Shown: piece by piece, positions 50,380 to 58,621 of the stretch
Layout of the letters: every line of letters begins with the position of its first letter
How positions within the stretch are numbered: position 1 is the first letter of the stretch
Origin: Prevotella sp.
GTDB taxonomy: Bacteria > Bacteroidota > Bacteroidia > Bacteroidales > Bacteroidaceae
Direction: 5' to 3'
Assembly (NCBI GenBank): GCA_017400455.1
Contig: JAFPTC010000104.1
Span: 1-64,000, forward strand
Length of the DNA: 64,000 nucleotides
The notes under the pieces: generated by a model
What the model saw: only the letters and a program-made list of their open reading frames with translations
The model's database searches: none
What the model was told of the DNA's origin: nothing
Translations under genes and position numbers: made by a program

Positions 50380-52425
50380 ATGATTAATTTCAATTTGAAA
50401 ACCCAACTGTCGTGGCGCGACGTGGCCGTGCGCACGGCCTTCATAGTGGTCACCGTGGTGGCCATTGTGTGGACCATGCCCCACGACACGCGCTTCAATT
50501 TCAAGATAGTGAAAGGCACGCCGTGGGGCTACAGCGACCTGACGGCTCCCTTCGACTTCCCCGTCTACAAGAGCGAGGCCATGCTGGAGAGCGAGCGCGC
50601 CGAGCTGCTGAAGGACTTCAAGCCCTATTACACCTACGATGAGGACGTGGCCCACCACCAGACCAGCCTGTTCCGCCAGCAGTGGAGCCGCCTGAAGGAG
50701 ATGCCACCCAGCCAGCTGAAGATAGTCATCAGCAACCGGCTGAACGCCCTTTACAACCGTGGTATCATCGACACGCTGGAACCCCTTGAGGGCGACACCA
50801 CGCAGACCGTCTGGCGCGTCATGGGCGAGTCGGCCGTGCTCTTCAACCTCGGCCAGGTGCTCACGCCCAAGCAGGCCTATGAAATGCTGTTGCAGGACAC
50901 CACCGTGCGCACCTTTGCCGACCAGCTGAAGGACCTGAACCTGAACGAATTCATCGTGCCCAACCTGCTCTACGACAGCGTTCACAGCCAGACGGCCCTC
51001 GACGAGCTGTTGCGCAGCGTGGCGCCCAGCAGCAAGCTGGTGCAGCGCGGACAGAAGATCATCAGCCGAGGCGACATCGTCGACGAAGACTCCTACCTGG
51101 TGCTGCAGTCGTTCCAGAAAGAGTTCGACCTGCGCCAGGAGTCCAACCAGAGCGGGCTCACCATGGCGGGACGCGCCCTCTATGTGTTCATCCTCATCCT
51201 GCTCTTCACCATCTATCTCAGCGTCTACCGCAAGGACTATTTCAGCAGCATCCGCTCGGCGGGTATGCTCTACGTGCTCATCATCCTCTTCACCCTGCTG
51301 GCCTCGCTGCTGGTGGGCCATTCGCTGCTCCACGTCTATATCATTCCCTTCGCCATCGTGCCCATCTTCGTGAGGGTGTTCATGGACTCGCGCACGGCCC
51401 TGATGACCCACCTCACGCTGGTGCTCATCTGCGCCTCCATGCTGCAGCTGCCCCTTGAGTTCATAGCCGTCGAGGCGGTGGGCGGCCTGGCCGTGGTGTT
51501 CGCCCTGCGCGAGCTGAGCAGCCGCTCGCAGTTCTTCTGGACGGCCGCCATCTTCCTCCTCGCGGCCACGGCCACGCGCTTTGCCATCTACCTCATCCGC
51601 AGGGGCGACATCTCGTCGTTCGACCCCTCCGACTATTACTATCTCATCATGTGTGCCGTCATCGTCTTCTGCTCCTATCCCCTGCTCTATGTCATCGAGA
51701 AGACCTTCGGCTTCATCAGCGACATCACGCTCATCGAGCTGTCGAACACCAACAAGGACTTGCTGCGCCGCATGAGCGAGGAGGCCCCTGGCACCTTCAA
51801 CCACTCCATCCAGGTGGGCAACCTGGCTGCCGAGATAGCCCGCAAGATCGATGCCAACGCCCAGCTGGTGCGCACGGGCGCCCTCTATCATGACATAGGC
51901 AAGATCCAGAACCCCATCTACTTCACCGAGAACCAGTCGGGCGGCATCTCGCCCCACGAGCACCTGACCTACATCGAGAGCGCCCAGACCATCATCAGCC
52001 ACGTCACCGAAGGTCTCCGCCTGGCCGACAAATATCATCTGCCGCGCCAGATTCGTGACCTCATAGCCACCCATCACGGCCAGGGCAAGGCGAAGTATTT
52101 CTATGTGAAGTACAAAAACGAGCATCCCGACGAGCCCGTCGACGACCTGCTGTTCACCTATCCCGGCCCCAATCCCTTCACCAAGGAACAGGCCATACTG
52201 ATGATGGCCGACGCCGTGGAGGCTGCCTCGCGCTCGCTGCCCGACTACACCGAGCAGAGCATCCGCACGCTGGTGGAGCGCATCATCGACTCGCAGGTGC
52301 AAGACGGCTTCTTCCGCGAGTGCCCCATCACCTTCCGCGACATTCAGTATTCCAAGACCGTGCTCATCGAGAAGCTGAAAACCATCTACCACACGCGCAT
52401 CAGTTATCCCGAGGAAAAGAAGTAG
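50380..52425 (+). CDS. 7TM-HD phosphohydrolase, PgpH/YqfF-like
   Basis: The 681-residue inner-membrane protein has one N-terminal helix (AFIVVTVVAIVWTMP), an extracytoplasmic 7TMR-HDED-type domain (about 45-260), about seven membrane helices (about 268-440) and a cytoplasmic HD domain from about 460. The HD ligands are visible in GTFNHSIQVGNLAAEIAR, ALYHDIGKIQNPIYF, ISPHEHL, IATHHGQGKAKYFY and MMADAVEAASRSL. PgpH members hydrolyse cyclic di-AMP, so this is probably the c-di-AMP phosphodiesterase of the cell. The gene stands alone, and its stop is followed by a two-copy palindrome array. Confidence 0.93.
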   Translation: MINFNLKTQLSWRDVAVRTAFIVVTVVAIVWTMPHDTRFNFKIVKGTPWGYSDLTAPFDFPVYKSEAMLESERAELLKDFKPYYTYDEDVAHHQTSLFRQQWSRLKEMPPSQLKIVISNRLNALYNRGIIDTLEPLEGDTTQTVWRVMGESAVLFNLGQVLTPKQAYEMLLQDTTVRTFADQLKDLNLNEFIVPNLLYDSVHSQTALDELLRSVAPSSKLVQRGQKIISRGDIVDEDSYLVLQSFQKEFDLRQESNQSGLTMAGRALYVFILILLFTIYLSVYRKDYFSSIRSAGMLYVLIILFTLLASLLVGHSLLHVYIIPFAIVPIFVRVFMDSRTALMTHLTLVLICASMLQLPLEFIAVEAVGGLAVVFALRELSSRSQFFWTAAIFLLAATATRFAIYLIRRGDISSFDPSDYYYLIMCAVIVFCSYPLLYVIEKTFGFISDITLIELSNTNKDLLRRMSEEAPGTFNHSIQVGNLAAEIARKIDANAQLVRTGALYHDIGKIQNPIYFTENQSGGISPHEHLTYIESAQTIISHVTEGLRLADKYHLPRQIRDLIATHHGQGKAKYFYVKYKNEHPDEPVDDLLFTYPGPNPFTKEQAILMMADAVEAASRSLPDYTEQSIRTLVERIIDSQVQDGFFRECPITFRDIQYSKTVLIEKLKTIYHTRISYPEEKK

Positions 52426-52426
52426 T

Positions 52427-52514
52427 GGCGCCGCGCAAAAATTTCTCACGTGAGATTTTTTTCTGGGAAGGCCTCCCGTGAAAAAATCTCACGTGAGATA
52501 TTTTCATGGGGCGC
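52427..52514. repeat. CTCACGTGAG palindrome array, 2 copies, 43-bp period
   Basis: Copies start at 52445 and 52488, 43 bp apart. The ends carry GGCGCC (52428) and GGGCGCCCC (about 52508), matching the termini of other arrays. It begins 2 nt after the stop of the HD gene. Confidence 0.92.
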
Positions 52515-52608
52515 CCCCTCAGCCGCTTCGGGGCGTCCTTCATCATAATAATTAGGTATAGCGAGGCGGTTTTCTTTCCTTTTTTTTGGATGTTTCTTTA
52601 GTTCTTTG

Positions 52609-52616
52609 TAATTTTG
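52609..52616 (+). promoter_or_regulatory. -7 box for the riboswitch-controlled operon
   Basis: TAATTTTG followed by CACC lies just upstream of the riboswitch, so transcription would start about 52623. Confidence 0.65.
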
Positions 52617-52627
52617 CACCCGAAAAA

Positions 52628-52795
52628 TGGTGATGCCCCGTCCCAAGCCGGGCGGAGCAGAGAGGGAATCAGGTGAAAATCCTGAGCAGTGCCCGCTACT
52701 GTCATCTCCGTTATGGGAAGCCCACACAGGCAAGCCACTGAGGATCGGCCTCGGGAAGGCGGACTTCCAGGAGAGAGCCAGGAAACCTGCCTTTT
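52628..52795 (+). ncRNA. Adenosylcobalamin (B12) riboswitch
   Basis: The conserved core is visible in order: GAGGGAATCAGGTGAAAATC at 52661-52680, then CAGTGCCCGCTACTGT, CAAGCCACTG, and the B12 box GCCAGGAAACCTGCC at 52777-52791. It lies between the promoter and the first CbiK-type gene, so B12 should repress the whole operon. A hairpin at 52810-52838 (GCCAGG.CTT with AAG.CCTGGC) may be the expression platform; it lacks a T run, so control of translation is more likely than termination. Confidence 0.93.
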
Positions 52796-52863
52796 TCTCA
52801 GCAATAACTGCCAGGGCTTCGGGGAAACAAAGCCTGGCAACGAGGAAAAAACGAAAGAAAAGA

Positions 52864-53709
52864 ATGACAAGACGACTTTTTGCTGTCCTTTGGGCTGTGA
52901 TGCTGGTGTGTGCAGCCACGGCCCAGGAATCTGTGGGCGAGCTGAAGAAGGCCATCCTCATGGCCTACTATGGCACGCTGGACACTGCTGCGCGCCAAGC
53001 CAGCTACGATGCGCTGACCATGAGGGTGAAGACGGCCTTCCCCGACCGCGAGGTGCGCGAGGCCTGCACTTCGCGCTCGCTGGCCAGCAGCCTTTCCGAG
53101 CAGGACGGCCAGCCCCACCCGCTGCTGCAAGAGGCCATGGAGCAGCTCCTGGCCGACGGCTATAACAGCGTCATCGTGGTGACCACCGAAATGATTGAGG
53201 GCAAGGCGGCGCGCCTCATGCAGCAGCGACTGGAGCAGCTGCGGCCCCGTTTCTTCGAAATCAAGCAGACCACACCCCTGCTCTACAGTGCCGACGACTG
53301 CCGCCGGGTGTTGCAGGTAATGGTCGACAGCCTCCAGGTGCAGCCCGACGAGCAGGCCGTGCTCGTAGGCCACGGCAAGAACGGGGCCTACGACGACGTG
53401 TTCTGCCTGGCCGACTATATCCTGCAGCACGAAGGCCACGCCAACTGCCACGTGGGAACGGTGGAAGGCTATCCCGGACTGGACAACATCAAGGAGATTC
53501 TCAGCCAGAGTGGCACCGCCCGTGTGGTGCTGGCCCCGCTGATGGTCACCGGCGGCGGCCATGCCAAGCGCTACGTGGCCAAGAAATGGCGCGAGGCGCT
53601 GGAGCAGCAGGGCTACACCGTCAGGTGCAGCAGCCGGGGCGTCTTGGAGTATGAGGGCATCCGCCAGCTCATTGTTGAAAAGATTCGTCAAGCCGACCAA
53701 CGCCCATGA
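52864..53709 (+). CDS. Exported CbiK-type chelatase (first copy)
   Basis: The 281-residue protein belongs to the sirohydrochlorin cobaltochelatase CbiK family. It has an N-terminal signal peptide (MTRRLFAVLWAVMLVCAATAQ), so it acts in the periplasm and not on cytoplasmic sirohydrochlorin. The family metal/active-site residues are present: H170 in LVGHGKNG, E201 in GTVEGYPG and H233 in TGGGHAKR. The start at 52864 was chosen because upstream in-frame codons translate the riboswitch. The TonB receptor gene overlaps the stop (ATGATG). Substrate may be cobalt, iron or nickel tetrapyrroles; this cannot be told from sequence. Confidence 0.88.
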   Translation: MTRRLFAVLWAVMLVCAATAQESVGELKKAILMAYYGTLDTAARQASYDALTMRVKTAFPDREVREACTSRSLASSLSEQDGQPHPLLQEAMEQLLADGYNSVIVVTTEMIEGKAARLMQQRLEQLRPRFFEIKQTTPLLYSADDCRRVLQVMVDSLQVQPDEQAVLVGHGKNGAYDDVFCLADYILQHEGHANCHVGTVEGYPGLDNIKEILSQSGTARVVLAPLMVTGGGHAKRYVAKKWREALEQQGYTVRCSSRGVLEYEGIRQLIVEKIRQADQRP

Positions 53710-55871
53710 TGTTCCTTCCCCATACGAAACGACACTTGGTCCTGCTCTTGCTGATGACGGCAACGGCGGCGAGCACGTGGGCCCAGGTCAACGACTCGGT
53801 GCTGCTGGGCAGCGTCACCGTCACCGGCAAGTCGCGCACCCAGCGGCTGCGCGAGGGCGCACTGACGGTGAACGCCATCGACGTGCGCTCCATGGTCAGC
53901 TCGCTGCAGAACCTCAACGAGTTGGTGGACCGCACGGCCGGCGTGAAGGTGCGCGAGGAGGGCGGCATGGGCAGCGACTTCGACCTCAGCATCAACGGCA
54001 TGAGCGGCAACAGCGTGCGCTATTTCATCGACGGCGTACCCCTCGACACCAAGGGCCAGGACGTCACGCTGGCCAACCTGCCCGTCAGCATCATCGACCA
54101 TGTGGAGATATACAAAGGCGTGGTGCCCACATGGCTCAGCAGCGATGCCCTGGGCGGAGCCATCAACATCGTGACCAACCGCCGCCACACCAACTATCTC
54201 GACGCCAGCTACAGCATCGGCTCGTTCCACACCCATCGCGCCGACGTGAACGGCCAGTACCTGCTGAAGGGCGGCCTGGCCATCAGGCCCACGCTGGGCG
54301 TGAACTACTCGAAGAACGACTATATGATGCGCGACGTGGAGCTGTGGGACGACGCCAGCCGCAAATACCTGCCCCAGGACCGCCGCCGCTTCCACGATGG
54401 CTATCGCTCGGTGCTGGCTCAGGTGGAGGTGGGCGTCAACGACCGCTCGTGGGCCGATGAGTGCTTTGCCTACGTCAGCTACCACGACGTGGCCAAGGAG
54501 ATTCAGACCGGCCAGCTGCAGACCCGCGTCGTGGGCATGGCCGAGCGCTCGTCCAGCGCATGGAGCGTAGGGCTGAACTACAGGAAGCAGCAGTTCCTGC
54601 TGGACCAGCTGAGCCTGAGCGCACAGCTGAGCCACACCTGGGACCACGCCCTGACCACCGACACCGCCTACCGCCAGTACGACTGGAACGGCGACTACAT
54701 CTACAGTGCCCGCAATGAGCTGAACGGCCGCAGCCGCACCATGCGCCACTACCGTCGTCCGCTGACCATAGCCCGTGCCGACCTGAACTACCAGATTGCC
54801 AGCGGCCACAGCCTGAACCTGAACTACGCTATGAACCGCACGGGCAACGACCGCTGGGACGACATTGACAACACCTTCGAGGCCTCGAACGACGTGCTGG
54901 CCAAGCACATCGTCGGCCTGGCCTACAATCAGTTGCTGCTGGGCGACCGGCTGAGCAACACCCTCTTCCTCAAGAACTACATGAACCACCTCAGCGTGGA
55001 GCAGACCGACATTCCCTCGGTCACCGGCTCACGCGACGTCATGGGCAGCAACACCAAGAGCCATCTGGGCTACGGCATCGGCATGCGCCTGCAGCTCTGG
55101 GAGCCGTTGGCCGTGAAGGCCAGCTTCGAGCACAGCATTCGCCTGCCCCTGGCCCGCGAGCTGCTGGGCAACGGCACCACCATCTATGCCAACGTGGCCC
55201 TGCGGCCCGAGAGCTCGGACAACGTGAACCTGGGCCTCTTCGGCACGTGGAAGAACGACCGCCACACCCTGAGCTACGAGGTGAACGGTTTTTTGCGGCA
55301 GAGCACAGACTACATCCAGCCCCAGGTGTCGGAGAAGGAGGGCACCATGCAGTACACCAACGTGCCCTCCGTCCACATCAAGGGCGTGGAGGGCGAGGTG
55401 CGCTACGACTGGCAGCACCGCCTGCAGGTGGTGGCCAACATGAGCTGGCAGGACGCCCGCGACCGCCAGCGGCTGAAGAACGACGGCAAGCCCTCGGTCA
55501 CCTTCAACAACCACGTGCCCAACCGCCCGTGGCTCTTTGCCACCGCCGAGGCCCGCCTCGACCTCGTCCCTTTCCTCTCTCCTCTATCCTCTCTCCTCTC
55601 TCCTGCTACCTCCCACCTCTATCTGGGCCTCGACTATCAGTGGGTTCACTGGTTCTTCCTCTCCTGGGAGGGCTACGGCAACAAGAGCACCAAGGCCCGT
55701 ATTCCCGAGAAGAACCTGGTGGGCGCCGAGCTGACCTACTCCTGGCACCGCGAGCGCTACAGCCTGTCGCTGAAGTGCCAGAACCTGTTGGATGCCACCG
55801 TCTACGACAACTACAAGCTGCAGAAGCCCGGCCGCGCCGTGTTCCTTAAATTCCGACTGTTCATACATTAA
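53706..55871 (+). CDS. TonB-dependent receptor, BtuB-like, in B12-riboswitch operon
   Basis: The 721-residue outer-membrane protein has a signal peptide (LVLLLLMTATAASTWAQ), a TonB-box-like region (DSVLLGSVTVTGKSRTQRL), a plug (about 45-165, NLNELVDRTAGVKVREEGGMGS, SINGMSGNSVRYFIDGVPL, LGGAINIVTNRR) and a barrel to the C terminus. Its place under an AdoCbl riboswitch suggests uptake of a corrinoid or related tetrapyrrole. Two starts, 53706 and 53709, are possible. A six-unit 7-nt repeat tract at 55573-55614 encodes SPLSSLLSPATS, in frame, between strands. The last residues FLKFRLFIH depart slightly from the usual terminal aromatic residue. Confidence 0.92.
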   Translation: MMFLPHTKRHLVLLLLMTATAASTWAQVNDSVLLGSVTVTGKSRTQRLREGALTVNAIDVRSMVSSLQNLNELVDRTAGVKVREEGGMGSDFDLSINGMSGNSVRYFIDGVPLDTKGQDVTLANLPVSIIDHVEIYKGVVPTWLSSDALGGAINIVTNRRHTNYLDASYSIGSFHTHRADVNGQYLLKGGLAIRPTLGVNYSKNDYMMRDVELWDDASRKYLPQDRRRFHDGYRSVLAQVEVGVNDRSWADECFAYVSYHDVAKEIQTGQLQTRVVGMAERSSSAWSVGLNYRKQQFLLDQLSLSAQLSHTWDHALTTDTAYRQYDWNGDYIYSARNELNGRSRTMRHYRRPLTIARADLNYQIASGHSLNLNYAMNRTGNDRWDDIDNTFEASNDVLAKHIVGLAYNQLLLGDRLSNTLFLKNYMNHLSVEQTDIPSVTGSRDVMGSNTKSHLGYGIGMRLQLWEPLAVKASFEHSIRLPLARELLGNGTTIYANVALRPESSDNVNLGLFGTWKNDRHTLSYEVNGFLRQSTDYIQPQVSEKEGTMQYTNVPSVHIKGVEGEVRYDWQHRLQVVANMSWQDARDRQRLKNDGKPSVTFNNHVPNRPWLFATAEARLDLVPFLSPLSSLLSPATSHLYLGLDYQWVHWFFLSWEGYGNKSTKARIPEKNLVGAELTYSWHRERYSLSLKCQNLLDATVYDNYKLQKPGRAVFLKFRLFIH
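55573..55614 (+). repeat. Heptanucleotide repeat tract in the TonB receptor barrel
   Basis: Six 7-nt units follow: TCCTCTC, TCCTCTA, TCCTCTC, TCCTCTC, TCCTGCT and ACCTCCC. The total of 42 nt keeps the frame; a single-unit change would truncate the barrel. Confidence 0.8.
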
Positions 55872-55910
55872 TTAATTGTTATACCAAACAAATCGTATTA
55901 TTTTAAAACA

Positions 55911-57284
55911 ATGAAAAAGCTGAGTATCTATTTCTCACTGATGGCCGCCCTCCTGCTGGGGGCCGGCATGCTCACCGCCTGCTCTGACGACGACGATGAG
56001 GAAAAGCAAGAACCCGTTGTGAACCCCGAACCCGAGCCAGAACCCGAACCCGAAAAGCACGACACCATCGTGGTGACGCCCCACCACTTCGACATCACCG
56101 TCACCGTGGGCCAGCAGGGCGGCATGGGCCGTAAGGTGACCACCATCATGCAGAGCGTGGCATCACTGGAGGCCGGAGGCCAGGTTGACTTCCAGGGCCA
56201 GGGCGGCGAGATCAACGCCACCTACTCGATGGAAGCCATCCTCAAGGGTAAATACTACTACCAAGTGCCCTTCTCGGCCGACCGCTTCACCAAGTTCGAG
56301 TTCAAGGACGACCAGGTACAGGTGGTGCAGGAGCAGAAGTTCCAGCAGAACACATACGCCTGCCGCAGCTACTGCCACGCCTGGGAGAACGACTCCATCC
56401 TGATGATTATGGCCGCCGATGGCGACAAGACCGGCATCGTATGGACCGAGCTGAACACCAACGACATGCGCATCCTGCGCGAGGGCAAGCTCAGCATCAG
56501 TGTGGCAGAAGGATGGGAAACCCTTACCACCAGCGGCATCCTGGCCTATCGTGAGAGCGACAACCGCTTCTTCTATTTCTACTGCAACAAGAAGGGCAAG
56601 GGCGTGCGCGCCACCAGCGAGGACTACTTCCACGTGGCCGTCATCAACGGCAGCACCATGGCCGTGGAGAAAGACACTCCCAACACCGAGGCCAACGAGA
56701 TGGCTGGCTCGGCCTATGGCGAACTGCTGCAGCAGACCACCTTCTTCGACGAGCAGGGCAACCTCTATCTCGTGGCCTTCGACAACAACGAAGTGGGCGA
56801 GCAGGGCAAGCTGCTGCGCATCAAAGCCGGCGAGACCGACTTTGAGAAAGGCTACAACGGCTTCCCCAACAGCGACGGCAAGTTGCTCACCACCCAGTAT
56901 CTGGGCGGCGGCAAGGTGTTCACCTTCTCGCGCAACGACGGCCTGACCGAGGACGACGGCAAGGGCGGACAGAAGGCAGCCACCGGCATCGACAGCTACA
57001 GCCACTACTACAGCATCGTCGACCTCAACGCCGGTACCCGCACTCGCATGAGCTTCGGCGGCCAGGAACTCGACTACAGCAGCGGCCGCTTCTCTCAGCG
57101 CTCCGTCTTCGTGCCCACCGAGAACAAGGTCTACTTCGGCGTGAACACCCTGTCGGCCCAGCCCTGCGTCTACATCTACGACGTGGCCACCGGCAGCGTC
57201 ACCCAGGGCGTGAAGATTGCCGAAGGCTACTACTTCGAGCAGATTCGCATGGTTGAGGAAGACAGCTACACCATCATCAAGTAA
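55911..57284 (+). CDS. DUF4374-type surface lipoprotein
   Basis: The 457-residue product has a lipobox MLTACSDDDDEEK with acidic residues after the cysteine, then a Pro/Glu spacer (NPEPEPEPEPEK). The remainder (about 60-457) has repeated beta-rich motifs such as YYYQVPFSADRFTKFEF, FFDEQGNLYLVAFDN and VFVPTENKVYFGVN, which suggests a beta-propeller of the DUF4374 group. In Bacteroides the B12 transporter uses the surface propeller lipoprotein BtuG; the position here, directly after the receptor, suggests a similar capture role, by inference. The second CbiK-type gene begins 9 nt after its stop. Confidence 0.82.
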   Translation: MKKLSIYFSLMAALLLGAGMLTACSDDDDEEKQEPVVNPEPEPEPEPEKHDTIVVTPHHFDITVTVGQQGGMGRKVTTIMQSVASLEAGGQVDFQGQGGEINATYSMEAILKGKYYYQVPFSADRFTKFEFKDDQVQVVQEQKFQQNTYACRSYCHAWENDSILMIMAADGDKTGIVWTELNTNDMRILREGKLSISVAEGWETLTTSGILAYRESDNRFFYFYCNKKGKGVRATSEDYFHVAVINGSTMAVEKDTPNTEANEMAGSAYGELLQQTTFFDEQGNLYLVAFDNNEVGEQGKLLRIKAGETDFEKGYNGFPNSDGKLLTTQYLGGGKVFTFSRNDGLTEDDGKGGQKAATGIDSYSHYYSIVDLNAGTRTRMSFGGQELDYSSGRFSQRSVFVPTENKVYFGVNTLSAQPCVYIYDVATGSVTQGVKIAEGYYFEQIRMVEEDSYTIIK

Positions 57285-57293
57285 CCCCCGCCC

Positions 57294-58097
57294 ATGCGTA
57301 GGCTATTACCACTCCTCTGCATGTTCCTGAGCCTCCATTGCTGGGCTCAGGAACATGCTGCTTTGCTCATGGTCCATTACGGCACCACCTCTGCTGAGGC
57401 CCAGCGTCTCAGCATCGACGCCCTGAACCAGCGGGCCCGCCAGCAGTTTCCGGCCCTTGAGGTGCGCGAGGCATGGCTCTCGCCTGTGGTCGTCAGCCGC
57501 CTGGCTGCCAAGGGCATCAAGAAGCAGAACGCTATTGAGGCCCTCCTGCGCCTGCGTGCCGATGGCTACACGTCGGTCAGGGTGCTGCCCTCCTTCGTCA
57601 TCGACGGTCTGGAGATGGCCCAGCTGCGCCGCGACGTGGATCAGCTGCGTCCCTTCTTCGACACCATCAGCGTTTCCACGCCCCTGCTCTACACCGTCCA
57701 GGACTGCCAGCGCCTGTGTGCCATCTTGGCCCAGCGCCATCCAGCCGACGCCAAAAAGCGCCACCACGTAGTCTTCGTGGGCCACGGCACCGAGGGCCCC
57801 GCCACCGCCCTCTACTCGCAGCTCGACCACATGCTCCACGCCCAGGGTCATCCCCTCCACCATGTGGCCACCATCGAGGGCTATCCCACCCTGCAGACGC
57901 TCATCCAGGAGCTGCGCGCCCAGCGGGCCAAGGCCGTCACGCTGGTGCCCCTGCTCTTCGTGGCCGGCAATCACGCCACGAAGGACATCTCCGGAGCGTG
58001 GAAAGAAGCCCTCGAAGCTGAAGGCCTCGCTGTCAGCGTCGTCCTGGAGGGCCTCGGCCAGGTGCCCGAGGTCCAGCGGATGTACATCGGGAAATAA
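57294..58097 (+). CDS. Exported CbiK-type chelatase (second copy)
   Basis: The 267-residue protein is a diverged paralogue of the first gene in the operon and also carries a signal peptide (MRRLLPLLCMFLSLHCWAQ). Active-site residues are again present: H164 in FVGHGTEG, E195 in ATIEGYPT and H227 in AGNHATKD. The N-terminal motif ALLMVHYGTTSAEAQRLSIDALN matches CbiK. Two periplasmic chelatases flanking a receptor and its lipoprotein suggest that metals are inserted into or removed from an imported tetrapyrrole before inner-membrane transport. The order of reactions is not known. Confidence 0.88.
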   Translation: MRRLLPLLCMFLSLHCWAQEHAALLMVHYGTTSAEAQRLSIDALNQRARQQFPALEVREAWLSPVVVSRLAAKGIKKQNAIEALLRLRADGYTSVRVLPSFVIDGLEMAQLRRDVDQLRPFFDTISVSTPLLYTVQDCQRLCAILAQRHPADAKKRHHVVFVGHGTEGPATALYSQLDHMLHAQGHPLHHVATIEGYPTLQTLIQELRAQRAKAVTLVPLLFVAGNHATKDISGAWKEALEAEGLAVSVVLEGLGQVPEVQRMYIGK

Positions 58098-58156
58098 GGA
58101 AGGTGCAGGACTCTCCACCCCGGAAAACACCTGCACTACTTGCACCTCTTGCACCG

Positions 58157-58231
58157 CTGTCCCGTATGCTGCGATACCATCGCAGCCTGTAAATGCACCA
58201 CTGTCCCGTATGCTGCGATGCCATCGCAGCC
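58157..58231. repeat. Two direct copies of a 31-nt palindromic unit
   Basis: The unit begins CTGTCCCGTATGCTGCGAT at 58157 and again at 58201 and includes the stem GCTGCGAT/ATCGCAGC. The copies differ at one position. Confidence 0.85.
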
Positions 58232-58329
58232 CGGAAGTACCTGCACCTCTTGCACCTTTTCTCCCATCACCAATGGGGGCGCGACATCATGCCATGCCGC
58301 GCCACCATTTTCCTTCATCCTATCACCCT

Positions 58330-58410
58330 TTTTTCACGGGAAGGCCTCCCGTGAAAAAATCTCACGTGAGATTTTTTCACGCGGCATTGAGATTTTTTCA
58401 CGCGGCGCCC
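58330..58410. repeat. CTCACGTGAG palindrome module, single copy
   Basis: One CTCACGTGAG at 58361 is flanked by GGGAAGGCCTCCC (58338-58350) and a GCGGCGCC end. The half unit GATTTTTTCACGCGGC is duplicated to its right, so the array looks shortened. Confidence 0.85.
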
Positions 58411-58561
58411 CCCCCCTTCGCAAACCTCGTCCTCCCACCCCGAAACGGCTCACCCTGCCCTCAGCTAATCGTCCATATTGCCCAGGTGCAAGTAGGTGCA
58501 ACTGGTGCAACATTTTTTCCAATTATTTTTGCCCATTCAAATGTTTTTTTTCGTTCGGAAG

Positions 58562-58589
58562 TGGAAAAAAAACGCGCTTTTTTTTTCCA
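58562..58589 (+). terminator. A/T-rich inverted repeat before the cbiA promoter
   Basis: TGGAAAAAAAA and TTTTTTTTCCA pair around CGCGC. The stem is A/T-rich and stands 18 nt before the cbiA -7 box; it may be a weak terminator for transcripts from the CbiK operon. Confidence 0.45.
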
Positions 58590-58607
58590 TTTCTCTTACT
58601 TATTTTG

Positions 58608-58615
58608 TAACTTTG
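58608..58615 (+). promoter_or_regulatory. -7 box for the cbiA-pduO-cobQ-cobD operon
   Basis: TAACTTTG followed by CCGC ends 6 nt before the cbiA ATG at 58622, so the transcript is nearly leaderless and has no room for a riboswitch. Confidence 0.65.
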
Positions 58616-58621
58616 CCGCAG

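Larger units (their letters stand above)
52426..52863. other. Gap with palindrome array and cobalamin riboswitch
   Basis: This 438-bp stretch between the HD gene and the first CbiK gene holds the array (52427-52514), a promoter (52609-52616), the riboswitch (52628-52795) and a hairpin (52810-52838). An open frame through the riboswitch is not a gene. Confidence 0.8.
58098..58621. other. Noncoding block with TTGCACC clusters and repeats
   Basis: This 524-bp gap has no credible gene. CTGCACT/TTGCACC clusters at 58131-58155 face GGTGCAA clusters at 58484-58511. Between them are two copies of a 31-nt unit at 58157 and 58201 (period 44) that contain GCTGCGAT/ATCGCAGC stems, a one-copy palindrome array (58330-58410), and C-runs. 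The right flank holds a T/A-rich inverted repeat and the cbiA promoter. Confidence 0.65.

Noticed and set aside
50362..52449. Long minus-strand frame of about 695 codons over the HD phosphohydrolase
   Set aside because: It is a shadow of the plus-strand PgpH-like gene, which has clear HD motifs and membrane helices.
52627..52863. N-terminal extension of the first CbiK-type protein through the leader
   Set aside because: This stretch is the cobalamin riboswitch, and the protein starting at 52864 has a proper signal peptide.
58140..58610. Several overlapping open frames of 60-156 codons between the second CbiK-type gene and cbiA
   Set aside because: They translate TTGCACC clusters and palindrome modules and show Cys/Thr/Ser-rich low complexity without family features.
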